Shown: positions 35,307-44,900 of the stretch, piece by piece | Position numbering within the stretch: the first letter of the stretch is position 1 | How the letters are laid out: every line of letters starts with the position of its first letter | Source of the DNA: Porphyromonas circumdentaria | GTDB lineage: Bacteria; Bacteroidota; Bacteroidia; Bacteroidales; Porphyromonadaceae | Length of the DNA: 64,000 nucleotides | Direction: 5' to 3' | NCBI RefSeq assembly: GCF_900167105.1 | Contig: NZ_FUXE01000009.1 | Coordinates: forward strand, 26,308-90,307 | The notes under the pieces: model-generated | Seen by the model: only the letters and a program-made list of their open reading frames with translations | Told to the model about the DNA's origin: nothing | The model's database searches: none | Program-made: the position numbers and the translations under genes

Positions 35307-37433
35307 CTACTCTTTTTGGTTCAAAGCAATTGCTCCATCCAGTAATACAAAAACATCTTCTGCAATCAAATGAGTGTGCAGTAGGGGTAAATCTGTATCC
35401 ACCTCATCAAACAACTTCTCTTGCGAGGAATAGTGGCGTACCGCTCTTTGGAATAAAGATAGTGCTTCAGAGGGTATTTTCATTGCGCAGGCTACATATC
35501 CTGCATTCAAAAAATCGCTGGGTAAGGGATGTTCTCGGGCTACTATTTCTTCATAGTAACGGTGGGCTCTTTCTAAGTCTCCACTCAAGAAAAGGCACCA
35601 TGCAATGGGCCGTTGTGCCTTAATAGGCTCTGAAGAGGTAAATTCATATTTGTACAAATAAGGTAAAGCCTCTGAGTAGGCTCTGGCCTCTATCAAAAGA
35701 GAAGAAATCTCTAACAAAAGCTCTTCTCGATCGGGATAGCACTCTATCAAATCTACATACATACTTATAGCAGTAGCCGATTGTCCCAGATGCCGATAAC
35801 ATTGCGCCCACTTTTTACGAGCCATGAGGGAAACATCCTGAACCAAATCGGCATGTTTAAAAGCTGTTATGGCTTTTTCATATTCACTCTCAAAATAGTA
35901 ACAATAAGCTATCCTTACAAAGAGAGCACTGTCTGCAATCTGACGTTGCGAAAGAGAGAGAAAAAGAGACAAAGCATCTCTATAGTGCTTCTTCTTATAC
36001 AAGAAAAGTGCCCCCTCAGACAGCAACATATTAATATTCATGTAGGGGTAGAGTAGCGAAAAATCTGGCGAATAGTGACGTTCAAAAGGATCTACAAACT
36101 GTTGCCTATCGGGATACAATTTAGAAAACCTGTAATAGTTTTCTACATATTTCTTCGCAGCGTAAAGAATTAAGCGTTCATAATCCAGTTCTTTTTCCTT
36201 AGCATCTTCTATCTGTTCTTTCAGTGCCTCATTAGCCACATCCATAGGCATACCTCCTATTACCATATTATTGCCCATCGGCATCTTATCTATGGTAGTA
36301 ATAAAGGAGTAGAGATCTGAATGACACAATTTTTGTGTAAAAAGAGGTAGCATGGCCTTCAGAGTCTCATTACGTTCAAGAACTTTTGAGACTCTGCTAT
36401 GGTGGGTATCGAAAGGTAAAAACCAGGCAGATAAGTCATTAAAGAAATAATCTCCTTTCAAATCTTTGAAGGAAACATGCATCGTGTCTGCCCCTTCCTC
36501 TTCAAACATCCCAAAATCGCGCAGTTTTTCCTCAAGAGAAGCAAGCTCGGGGTCTTCACTCTCGCCCAACTCCGACAAATCAATCTCCTCTTTATCTCCC
36601 ATAACATCTCGCAATTTGGGAGCCACTTTTTTTAAAAGTCCAGGAAGATTGTTTTGAATGATATCTGCCACTCGAGCCGTATCCATAGCATATACATAGC
36701 GCATCCAGACAGCGAGAAACGTCTCTCTGAAGTATGGGGTCTGCACTACCCTATCTATCATCGATTGTAACTCCTCTTGATAGAGAGGTAATCGCTCCTT
36801 GTAGTGATTGAGAAAAAGAAATATGGCAAAAACCAAACGTACACGATACTCTACACTACAGTCTTCTCTCTCGAGTTCTTGCGATAAAAAAGAAAGTTTC
36901 GAGAGATCCCAGTACTGCATCAAAGCAAGTGTCAATGCAGAAGCCGCTGTCAAACGTATGTATTCATCACACTTAGCAAGAAGACCCATTTGTTGATTTG
37001 TAATCGTCTCTGAGGTCCAAAGAGACTCAAAAAGCAAATTAACCAGATGGTCAAACGAAGTTCTATTATTCTGTTTTAAAGAGGGCTCCAAAAGCTCTTC
37101 CAGTAAGATTTCCAAAGACATTCCACTTTGAGCCTCTCTTACTTTCAAAGTATGATAATACCTATGACTCGAGAAAGATTTCTGCTCCTCTCTGTAAAGC
37201 CTCTCCGATATAGTAAGTAACTCTCTCTTCATGTAGAGAACAATTCGCTCCTGCTCTTTATCCTCAATTCCTTGACGCAAATAAGTAAGCATGGAGAGAT
37301 AGTTATCTTTTAACTGTTCCAAACGAGTCTGCACGGCATATTGAGAGGGACGTACTACGGCCGCTCGAAGTAATTCTATAGCCTGCGCTATGCGCCCCGA
37401 TATGATGTAGGTATTGATTGACTTTTTATTCAT
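35307..37433 (-). CDS. Large TPR-containing protein
   Basis: A 708-residue helical protein without signal peptide. The C-terminal third has clear tetratricopeptide repeats (LFVRIAYCYYFESEYEKAITAFKHAD, KKWAQCYRHLGQSATAISMYVDL, AWCLFLSGDLERAHRYYEEIV). The N-terminal half is helical without a recognised domain, with an acidic stretch at about residues 270-300 (GDKEEIDLSELGESEDPELASLEEKL). It begins 36 bp after the radical SAM gene and ends 48 bp before pgk, so it may belong to the lipoprotein/radical SAM transcript. TPRs suggest a scaffold role. The function is unknown. Confidence 0.8.
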   Translation of the reverse strand: MNKKSINTYIISGRIAQAIELLRAAVVRPSQYAVQTRLEQLKDNYLSMLTYLRQGIEDKEQERIVLYMKRELLTISERLYREEQKSFSSHRYYHTLKVREAQSGMSLEILLEELLEPSLKQNNRTSFDHLVNLLFESLWTSETITNQQMGLLAKCDEYIRLTAASALTLALMQYWDLSKLSFLSQELEREDCSVEYRVRLVFAIFLFLNHYKERLPLYQEELQSMIDRVVQTPYFRETFLAVWMRYVYAMDTARVADIIQNNLPGLLKKVAPKLRDVMGDKEEIDLSELGESEDPELASLEEKLRDFGMFEEEGADTMHVSFKDLKGDYFFNDLSAWFLPFDTHHSRVSKVLERNETLKAMLPLFTQKLCHSDLYSFITTIDKMPMGNNMVIGGMPMDVANEALKEQIEDAKEKELDYERLILYAAKKYVENYYRFSKLYPDRQQFVDPFERHYSPDFSLLYPYMNINMLLSEGALFLYKKKHYRDALSLFLSLSQRQIADSALFVRIAYCYYFESEYEKAITAFKHADLVQDVSLMARKKWAQCYRHLGQSATAISMYVDLIECYPDREELLLEISSLLIEARAYSEALPYLYKYEFTSSEPIKAQRPIAWCLFLSGDLERAHRYYEEIVAREHPLPSDFLNAGYVACAMKIPSEALSLFQRAVRHYSSQEKLFDEVDTDLPLLHTHLIAEDVFVLLDGAIALNQKE

Positions 37434-37469
37434 AACACAAACAGTTTATAGACCACTGTAGCTCTTTTT

Positions 37470-38567
37470 TCAAGAAAAGAGTACTTTCTCTGCTCGCTCT
37501 AAGCGTTTGTAATGACATACAAGAAGCTTGCCATCATCATCGTGCAGGTGCATTCCATTACCCTCACAGTACCTCCAAAATTCACATCCTGAGCATTCAT
37601 TGCGCTTAGCCCAAGATTTATCTCGATAAGGCAAGAACTTTTTTTGCCAAACCTCCCAGAAATCTTCTTCTAAAGCATTGCCTTGCTTGTAGTCAAACCG
37701 TATACTGGGACATGAACTTATCGTACCATCGCACAAAATAGATGCAACTTGAAGACCTGCATTACAGATATAATAATCCTCTCGTACCTCTCTCTCGAAT
37801 CCTCCTAAGAAACCTTCACAGCCATAGGATGCTTTTATCTTTCCCTCCCTATTAGTATCTCGAATAAACTCCATTAAATGATAAAAGTCTTCGTCTGAGA
37901 GTTGTAAGTTGGGGTCGAGTGCTGCACGTCCAACGGGGAATATTGTAAAAAGGCGCCACTGCTTAAGCCCTATAGCGATAAGATGATCTCTAAAGTCTGA
38001 GAGATAGGAGAAATTCATCGGATTTACGCAGGTTACAACATCCCAATTTACCAGCGATATTTGTGCCATTAAGCGCACTGCACGCTCTGCACGGTGATAA
38101 CTCTGCGAATGCCCTCGCAAGTAATTATGCGCCTCTTCAAAGCCATCCAAACTGATAGTAAGAGTATGAATCCCATTTCTTAGTAAAGTCTCTATCTGAC
38201 TTTCATCGAGCAACATCCCATTCGTTACAATTCCCCAAGGGTATTCTCTTTTGTAAAGCTCTCGACCAATATCAGGTAAATCATGGCGTAATAAAGCCTC
38301 TCCTCCCGTAAAGATAATCAAGACTTTGTGAGGGTCTACGTGTGGAGTAATAGAGTCTATGATTGAAAGAAACTGTTCCTTAGAGAGTTCTTTAGCATTG
38401 GAAGAAACATGACAATCACTACCACAGTGCTTACAAGCCAAGTTACAGCGCAGTGTACACTCCCAAAAGAGTGTACGCAACGGATGCTCTTCGGCAAGCC
38501 TCTTGCGTAGTATACGATGACGTTCTAAACCGATGCGCTGCGCAAAGGTTATTTTAGAGCCACTCAT
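37470..38567 (-). CDS. Radical SAM/SPASM enzyme of a lipoprotein-associated cassette
   Basis: Radical SAM enzyme, probably a post-translational modifier of the small lipoproteins encoded just upstream. In 365 residues it has the [4Fe-4S] SAM motif CNLACKHC (Cys41, 45, 48), the GGEALLRHDL loop and LTISLDGFEEAHN. A C-terminal SPASM-type domain with many cysteines (CNAG, LCDGTISSCPS, CSGCEFWRYCEG, LVCHYKR) would hold auxiliary clusters. It resembles the family I know as TIGR04133, which occurs next to a small lipoprotein (TIGR04134); this is recall, not a search. It starts 18 bp after the 151-residue lipoprotein gene and precedes the TPR gene by 36 bp. Confidence 0.88.
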   Translation of the reverse strand: MSGSKITFAQRIGLERHRILRKRLAEEHPLRTLFWECTLRCNLACKHCGSDCHVSSNAKELSKEQFLSIIDSITPHVDPHKVLIIFTGGEALLRHDLPDIGRELYKREYPWGIVTNGMLLDESQIETLLRNGIHTLTISLDGFEEAHNYLRGHSQSYHRAERAVRLMAQISLVNWDVVTCVNPMNFSYLSDFRDHLIAIGLKQWRLFTIFPVGRAALDPNLQLSDEDFYHLMEFIRDTNREGKIKASYGCEGFLGGFEREVREDYYICNAGLQVASILCDGTISSCPSIRFDYKQGNALEEDFWEVWQKKFLPYRDKSWAKRNECSGCEFWRYCEGNGMHLHDDDGKLLVCHYKRLERAEKVLFS

Positions 38568-38585
38568 AAAAACTCATCCGTTACT

Positions 38586-39041
38586 CTATTTCTTTTCCTC
38601 CAGTCGAATGGTTATTTGCTGCGTTGCTTCTTTACGCCAGCGGCTCTCCTTTTTGATTGTACTATCTTTTACACGTACTGTAACCTCTTTCGTTTCCCAA
38701 AGACCGTTCTGTGCCCCATCAACATCAGTTACCCGTACCGTGCGCTCTTGATTGGAAAAGTGTAGCATATCTTCCTCTAACTCTGCCCTTCCACTCGAGT
38801 CGGTCTTCTCCCTATCGACTACCTTTTGCGTTGTTGGTTCCAAAAGCTCGACTTGAAGTCCTTCTATAGGCACATTCTCTTCCGAAATGACTGTTGCCTT
38901 CACTTCAAACTCTGCTTGTGGAGTACCATACTCTACTCTTCCTGGGATAATGTGTTGACAAGAAGATGTAGTAAACCAAGCAATAATAGAGCTAAAAAGA
39001 GTAGCTAAAAAAGTAGAGACTCTGCAATAATTTTTTTTCAT
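38586..39041 (-). CDS. Radical SAM-associated putative lipoprotein with YGTP motif
   Basis: A 151-residue exported protein with an N-terminal signal and lipobox-like TTSSC (Cys28). Close behind it, VEYGTPQAEFEVKATV (residues 36-51) carries the motif I associate with lipoproteins paired with radical SAM/SPASM enzymes. The remainder is a predicted single beta-sandwich, carboxypeptidase-regulatory-like (VPIEGLQVELLEPTT, DSSGRAELEEDMLHF, ITIRLEEKK). It lies between the 93-residue lipoprotein gene (46 bp) and the radical SAM gene (18 bp). It is the likely substrate of that enzyme, but the modified residue is unknown. Confidence 0.8.
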   Translation of the reverse strand: MKKNYCRVSTFLATLFSSIIAWFTTSSCQHIIPGRVEYGTPQAEFEVKATVISEENVPIEGLQVELLEPTTQKVVDREKTDSSGRAELEEDMLHFSNQERTVRVTDVDGAQNGLWETKEVTVRVKDSTIKKESRWRKEATQQITIRLEEKK

Positions 39042-39087
39042 TGTGTTCGTGTGTTATATATTGTGTATTGTGTTTTTCAGCGGAAAC

Positions 39088-39369
39088 CTATCGCCCCTCT
39101 ATTATATCTTTTTCTTCGGGTTGGATTCGTAAAGCGGAGTCTCTCGGCTCTGCCTTACGCTCTTCATACATGGTGTAAGGTGTTCCATACATCAAAATAG
39201 GTTTTACAACTTTCTGTCTATCTTCAAAAGGCTCTTTATCCTTTGGCTTTTCAAGTTTCTTTCGAACCCCGCAGGAGACAGTTACAAGAGCAAGAGCAAA
39301 CGCAAAAAATATTTTCAATCCTATTTTTGCCTTTGTATAAGAAACTGCAAGCAACTCTTTCACCTTCAT
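39088..39369 (-). CDS. Short lipoprotein sharing the YGTP motif
   Basis: A 93-residue protein with a basic N-terminus, a hydrophobic segment at about 17-31 and lipobox VTVSC (Cys33). A lysine/glutamate-rich linker leads to KPILMYGTPYTMYEERKAEP, with YGTP at 61-64. That motif is also in the neighbouring 151-residue lipoprotein, but here the beta-sandwich domain is absent. It could be a minimal second substrate of the radical SAM enzyme or a shortened duplicate. It is the first gene after the strong promoter at 39412-39443. Real-gene status is supported by the lipobox, the shared motif and the spacing. Confidence 0.75.
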   Translation of the reverse strand: MKVKELLAVSYTKAKIGLKIFFAFALALVTVSCGVRKKLEKPKDKEPFEDRQKVVKPILMYGTPYTMYEERKAEPRDSALRIQPEEKDIIEGR

Positions 39370-39411
39370 TTTTATATAATAAATAAAAACTGAGCCTTAT
39401 TCTACGTCAGC

Positions 39412-39443
39412 CAAAGGTAGTAATTATTCCCCTAAAGGTCAAA
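39412..39443 (-). promoter_or_regulatory. Promoter of the lipoprotein/radical SAM operon
   Basis: Minus strand: TTTG (39440-39443), 20-bp spacer, TACCTTTG (39412-39419). A near-consensus Bacteroidota promoter 43 bp before the 93-residue lipoprotein ATG. Confidence 0.75.
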
Positions 39444-39572
39444 TTAACGACAGATAGGAAGCATAAAATTCCGACTACTATCCCTAAATCTATGATAGAG
39501 TGGTCATACCTGAAAATCTCTGTACCCGACACACAAGAAATTTGAAAAAACAAAGGAAATCTCTACAAACGC

Positions 39573-39604
39573 AAAAGGCTATCCGTTTTGGCGGATAGCC
39601 TTTT
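39573..39604 (-). terminator. Terminator of the 723-residue secreted protein gene
   Basis: AAAAGGCTATCCG (39573-39585) pairs perfectly over 13 bp with CGGATAGCCTTTT (39592-39604) around a 6-nt loop. It lies 28 bp after the stop at 39632 and separates this gene from the radical SAM operon. Confidence 0.85.
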
Positions 39605-39631
39605 AGTCAAAGCCTAATAAGCAATGGTTGC

Positions 39632-41803
39632 TTAGAGGACAATCTTACGCACTTCTGTTCTACTAAGTTGATCTTGAACTTTGAGTACGTATACCCCCTT
39701 AGCCCCCGTGTAAACGAAACTATTCTTAGCCACAGAAAGACGCTTACCCGTAACATCGTAGAGCTCGAAATAAAGTTCTGCTCCTTGAGCCTCTGCTACA
39801 ATTGTTTTAGCCTCTGTGCGTACAGAATACAAACCTGTTGGTAAAACCATTTCATTACCTGTATCCTTACCCGTTTCTGACATCTTAAACATACCTAGCA
39901 TAAGCGAGAATTTGAACTTGGTATCGTCCACAAAAGCAAGACGTATCTTTCTACCTACATACTCGGAGAGGTCTACCGCACGATGCTTTAACTTATAATG
40001 CTCTGGTTCCATAGCAGATGCAGGAACCTCTACCATTTGCTCCTCTCCTGCTGTTTCAAAAACCAATTTTGCATTACTAAACTGCTCTGGAGTAGTTGCA
40101 TCGGCATCGGCTACAAAAACCTTATACCCCTCTAACCATTCATATTCGGAACCTGCTTTCCAAGTGATAAATTTCTTATCTGCCTTAACCTCAAACTCTG
40201 GAGTAATCAACCAGTGAGATGCAGCCTCTGGCTCTGCAGACATATTGATGGAACCATCTTCATTAAATGGGCGGCGGAAACGAGACATAGAATTAAAGAA
40301 ACGGTAAGTTTGCTCGCCTTCAATCTGAAATACTCTATGTCCCCAAGCACGATAAATAGTGTGTCCCAAACTCTTCATTTGAACATTGGGCGTCTGCATA
40401 TCCATATTGACCATAATAAATTCTCCCGCTCTGTTAGGACGGAAGAAACTCCCCGCCTTCTCTCTGTGTACAGCTGGAGCAAGATTCTTTTCTGCGTAAA
40501 GAGGCAAGTCAATTTCTGGATCATAACTATCTATAATCCACTGAAGGACTGGCATACCGTAGTTGAAGTTGTGAACATCTTTTCCAAACTGATGCAAACT
40601 TCCTGCATTAAGCTCTCCCAAGAAAGCATCTGAACGCATATGTGCATGAGTTTTACTTTCTCCATGGATAAAAGCTATTTCTGAGTCTCCACTTGTGGGA
40701 TCCTCTTTGTAGAAATAACGCTCTGCATTATAGAATGTCTTTACCACCTTCTGAGGATAGTTTTTCTGGACAAAAGCAATTACTGGTCCAAAAGTCTTTT
40801 TAGTAGCGACATAAGATTGACCATAAGAATAGCAGTTTTCCATAGCAATCTTCTCTGGTAAATTATTAGGGTCTGCGTCTTCTTCCATAGGAGCATAAGG
40901 CCAAGCCCCTATCAAACCTCCTGCAACACCAATACGAGAAGTAACATCTGCAGCATTCATACAACTCTTCATTGGAGGATATTCATACTTTATAGCATCA
41001 GGCTTACCAGGTACTGTAACTGGGTAAGTAGCTGCAATTCCCCCCACAAAACTTGTAGCCGAGTAAATATCACCAAAATTGGCACACCCCTCTATGCGAG
41101 TATCACTGGGGTAAGCGACAATCCCTGCAGCACAACCCGAGATATTAGCATTCCCATAAGAACGAATATTACCATAGTTTGCACACTTCTCTACAAGAGC
41201 TTTCTTGCTGCCAGCACCAACTATACCACCAGAAACATAACGAGCGTATACATGTACCTTATTGGCCACCTTACAGTGTGTAACGGTACTACCCTCGTCT
41301 TTCATCCATCCTACAATACCTCCTACAAAAGCTGAACCATAAATATGACCGCTGGCGATTACAACATTCTTAATGACTGCTTTACCTCCAATGGCTCCAA
41401 AGAGACCAACACGAAAACGCTCTCCCTCGTAAGTCTCATCATCAATCAAAAGTTGATCCTCTGTATTGATATTAAGATTGTAAATCTTATGCATACCTCC
41501 ATCGTACACACCATTAAAAGCAAATTCTTTCTCCCACTTAGGTACTAAAGTAGAGCCACTACCCCCAATAGGAGTAAAGTTTTCACCAGAGAGAGTAATG
41601 TTAGCAGTTTGAGTAAAGTATTTTCCTACAAAACCATTGTTTGCCTTGTCTGCAACCATTTTAGAGAGATTGCGTAAATCTGTCTCATTAGAGATTTGAT
41701 AAGGAGAGCCTTGAGAGCCATCTCCTCCCGAAAAAAGTTGCTGCCCCCAAGCTAAAACAGGGAGAAGCATACTTACTATTAAGAGTAAAGAATATTTTTT
41801 CAT
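39632..41803 (-). CDS. Secreted adhesin-like protein with T9SS-type C-terminal region
   Basis: A 723-residue exported protein. Signal peptide MKKYSLLLIVSMLLPVLAWG; then GLUG-like repeats of a right-handed beta-helix type (FVGGIVGWMKDEGSTVTHC, YVSGGIVGAGSKKALVEKC, CAAGIVAYPSDTRIEGC, FVGGIAA). At about 500-650 is a choice-of-anchor J/cleaved-adhesin-like jelly roll (SHWLITPEFEVKADKKFITW). The last 80 residues (LYFELYDVTGKRLSV, GVYVLKVQDQL, RTEVRKIVL) resemble the Por secretion-system C-terminal domain that directs export by T9SS. Surface location is inferred. It has its own terminator; the next gene upstream is another T9SS-like cargo. Confidence 0.82.
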   Translation of the reverse strand: MKKYSLLLIVSMLLPVLAWGQQLFSGGDGSQGSPYQISNETDLRNLSKMVADKANNGFVGKYFTQTANITLSGENFTPIGGSGSTLVPKWEKEFAFNGVYDGGMHKIYNLNINTEDQLLIDDETYEGERFRVGLFGAIGGKAVIKNVVIASGHIYGSAFVGGIVGWMKDEGSTVTHCKVANKVHVYARYVSGGIVGAGSKKALVEKCANYGNIRSYGNANISGCAAGIVAYPSDTRIEGCANFGDIYSATSFVGGIAATYPVTVPGKPDAIKYEYPPMKSCMNAADVTSRIGVAGGLIGAWPYAPMEEDADPNNLPEKIAMENCYSYGQSYVATKKTFGPVIAFVQKNYPQKVVKTFYNAERYFYKEDPTSGDSEIAFIHGESKTHAHMRSDAFLGELNAGSLHQFGKDVHNFNYGMPVLQWIIDSYDPEIDLPLYAEKNLAPAVHREKAGSFFRPNRAGEFIMVNMDMQTPNVQMKSLGHTIYRAWGHRVFQIEGEQTYRFFNSMSRFRRPFNEDGSINMSAEPEAASHWLITPEFEVKADKKFITWKAGSEYEWLEGYKVFVADADATTPEQFSNAKLVFETAGEEQMVEVPASAMEPEHYKLKHRAVDLSEYVGRKIRLAFVDDTKFKFSLMLGMFKMSETGKDTGNEMVLPTGLYSVRTEAKTIVAEAQGAELYFELYDVTGKRLSVAKNSFVYTGAKGVYVLKVQDQLSRTEVRKIVL

Positions 41804-41914
41804 GTTTACTGAATAAATTATTGTTTGTAATAATAAGGACTTATGCTAAAATACTCTCACAACTCGCAGTCTTTCTCCACAAGTTGTAAGAGTATCTTTT
41901 TCAAGTTTATGTTA

Positions 41915-44900
41915 TTAGCGCACTATAACCTTAGAGGTTACAACTCTACCATCTGTAAGTTCTGCACGTACTACATAGGTACCATCTATCAAGTTATCAT
42001 TGCGAACAATAGTACCGTCAATAGCAAATACTTGGAGGCGGTTGTAAGCAGAAGTAACTCTTACCGTGCGGTTTTCCACATAAACGATCTCTTGGGTTGC
42101 ATCAAACTCAGGAGTGCTTATCGCTGTGATTTCCTGCGCAGGGAAAAGAGATTTAGGAGGTTTGATACGATTAGATGCGACATTGATAATTTCGTTCTTT
42201 CCAAAACGAGAATCATTTACTTCTACATCATTGGCAGTAGGTAACTCTGTGTAATGGTGCAAGAAAGCAATTACTTGAAGACCGTTTTCTACCAATTCCT
42301 TCATTGAAATAGAAGAGCCATCCTCATCCTCAAGAAGAAGTTGATTGTCGACAAGGGTTCCGCCCATTTCTACTCCTACTAAATCTATTGTCTTACTAAT
42401 AGTAAACTTGCCATTTGCATCAAGCTGTACAGGAATTCCTTGAAGACCACCCTCGTCAACATAACGAAGAGCATTATGATGAACATAATTACGATTAACT
42501 CCTCCAACATCCATGAAATCTATATCTAGCTGAGATCTACTCTTAACAGCACTCTGAACAAGCATTATAGTAACATAAAGAGGACGATCTACTGGAGCCA
42601 TATCTGAAACCTCTCCTTCTATCTCTACAGTCAGTTTTTTAGTTGCATCATCATAAGTTTCCTTCAAACCAAGGCGACCATAGGCTGGATTACGATAAAC
42701 AGCGTGGTTAACAGCCTTACGGAACTCATTTTCCAATAAATGTACAGAGGAAACAGGAGCATTCCCATCTCTTATCGAGAAGTAAGGATTAATAGTTCTA
42801 TCAAACATTCCCGCAGGTGTATAGGGAGAACGGAGTCTAACATCTCCAGAGTTAGACTGTGCACCATAAAGAGGGAAGAGCTTAGAGCTATAAGAGTGCT
42901 TCAAGAAGTCGCCACCTACACTACCATCATGGTGAGTAACAAATACAGTTCTTTGCTTGATATACTTAAACTCTGGCTTATCAAAACGGAACATAAAGTT
43001 AGTTTCTCCTCGAGGACAGTTAGGGCAGTTTTCAGAAGTAAAGGTTTCAAACATTATAGTTCTTGGGAACACCTTAGTATGATCAACAATCTTTGTCTTA
43101 GCCTCTAACGTAACAGGAGTTTCAAGAATAGCATCGTTAATCTTAGTCAAAGTCAATTTGATATCTACCTCTCCCATCTTGCTTAATTGCTCAAAAGGCT
43201 TGATTGAGAACTCAAGAGAAGCTCCTGCAGGGACAGGCTCTGAAAAAACTACCGTATGCTCTTTTACCTCTCCTCCTATCTCTACCTTTAATCCTATTGT
43301 TTGGATTGCTTTAACACCATCATTCTTAATAGAAGAGGTAAGCATAAGAGGTTCGTTATCATAGTAAAGTACTTCTGTCTTCAAGTCAGATATTGTACCT
43401 CTATTTTGGAACTTAGGGTTTGTTGGGTCGGGCTCAATAACCAGTTGCATAAGCACTGCATTATCGTGTGAGGGGCAACGCCCAAAAGGAATAAACCCGA
43501 GGTCGCTGTGTCCCATTCCTTGAGAGTCATAAGCGACCATAAACGCTTCTGGCTTTTTACCCTCTTCACTGGGGACTCTACTGGCAATAAAAGTTTTTCC
43601 GTGAGCTGCTGCATCATACAAGAAAGCTCCTGCATAGAACTCTTTTTTCTTTTCTATTGAATAAGGCTCATCAAAGAATATTGTATTCCAACCATCTTTA
43701 AATTCTACAGCTTTAGTTTGAATGAATTTGGTTTTGCTTTCTTCTGTATAATCACTATTTTCATCCCAGCTTCTCAATTTTTCAGCGAGGAAAATATTAG
43801 GGACTCTCGGATTCCATGGTGCAGTAGCATACTTGTGCCCTGTTTCCTCTTGGTTAGCTGCGGCAACACAGAAGCGAAGACCTACAACCTTTCCGCCGAC
43901 ATACTCGCCGAGAAGTTCTTCAGTAGCTTTTATAGAAGCCCCAACATATGCCTCTTGGCCTTCAGGTACACTACCTGGATAAGCAAAGTTCATATCTGGT
44001 TCTTCATAATCGGCATAACCAACATAGAGATACTTATTCTCCTCTGATGGGATATTGTCAAAATAGACAGGTTCCGAATACAAGGAACGAGAGATAAATG
44101 TCTTTACATGCTCAAAGACATATTCGCATAGTATACGATATGCCACACGCTCTCCATTTTGTTGAGCAAGTTCTACATTCAAAATCTCAGGATTAAGATC
44201 TCCTATTTCGCGAGAGTAGATGGTAGCAAGAGGATTACCTGGGGTAACAACATCTGCTGTAATTGCCTCATTATTGGGGAAAGCTCCTCTCATCACAGAG
44301 CGGAAGCCCTTATCCCCTTTCTTCAATTCTTGCTCTATTTTGAAAGCATCAACGAAGTCTACAGAGACACGATTTTTAGGAAGAATAAGCATCGTATGAC
44401 ACCAAGTACCATCTGTAAAATTAAGAGAGAACTCATGTACCTGACCATCTGCGGGTACAGTAATGGTTCTTACGTCCTGAACAGGTGCTGGCGATCTTTC
44501 CTCACCATAACCGTATACAGATAGTTGTGCAGCTGTGGAGCCTGAAGCAACTTTTGCTTTAAACTTGAAGGTAAATTTACCTCCATTATTTTGCAAGTCA
44601 TAAACAGGAGAAGCCACGCGTGCCAAAGTCTCTATAAACTCATCAGGGATATGATCAGGAAGAGAGGCAGCATCAAGACGAATCGCATTAGGCAATGCCT
44701 TCAAGTAAGCCCCCCACCAAGCTTTCTGGGAGATGTAATCATCTAACCATGTCATACCGCCACCAGCTAATAAATCTGTTTCTTGGGGAGCCCCCTTAAT
44801 AACAGCATTAGCTACGGGGTAGACGCCGTCTTGCTTTGCTTCAAATTCATGTGTTACATGCAAACGGTAACTCAAGGTTCGCACATCACCTTCTGGCTCT

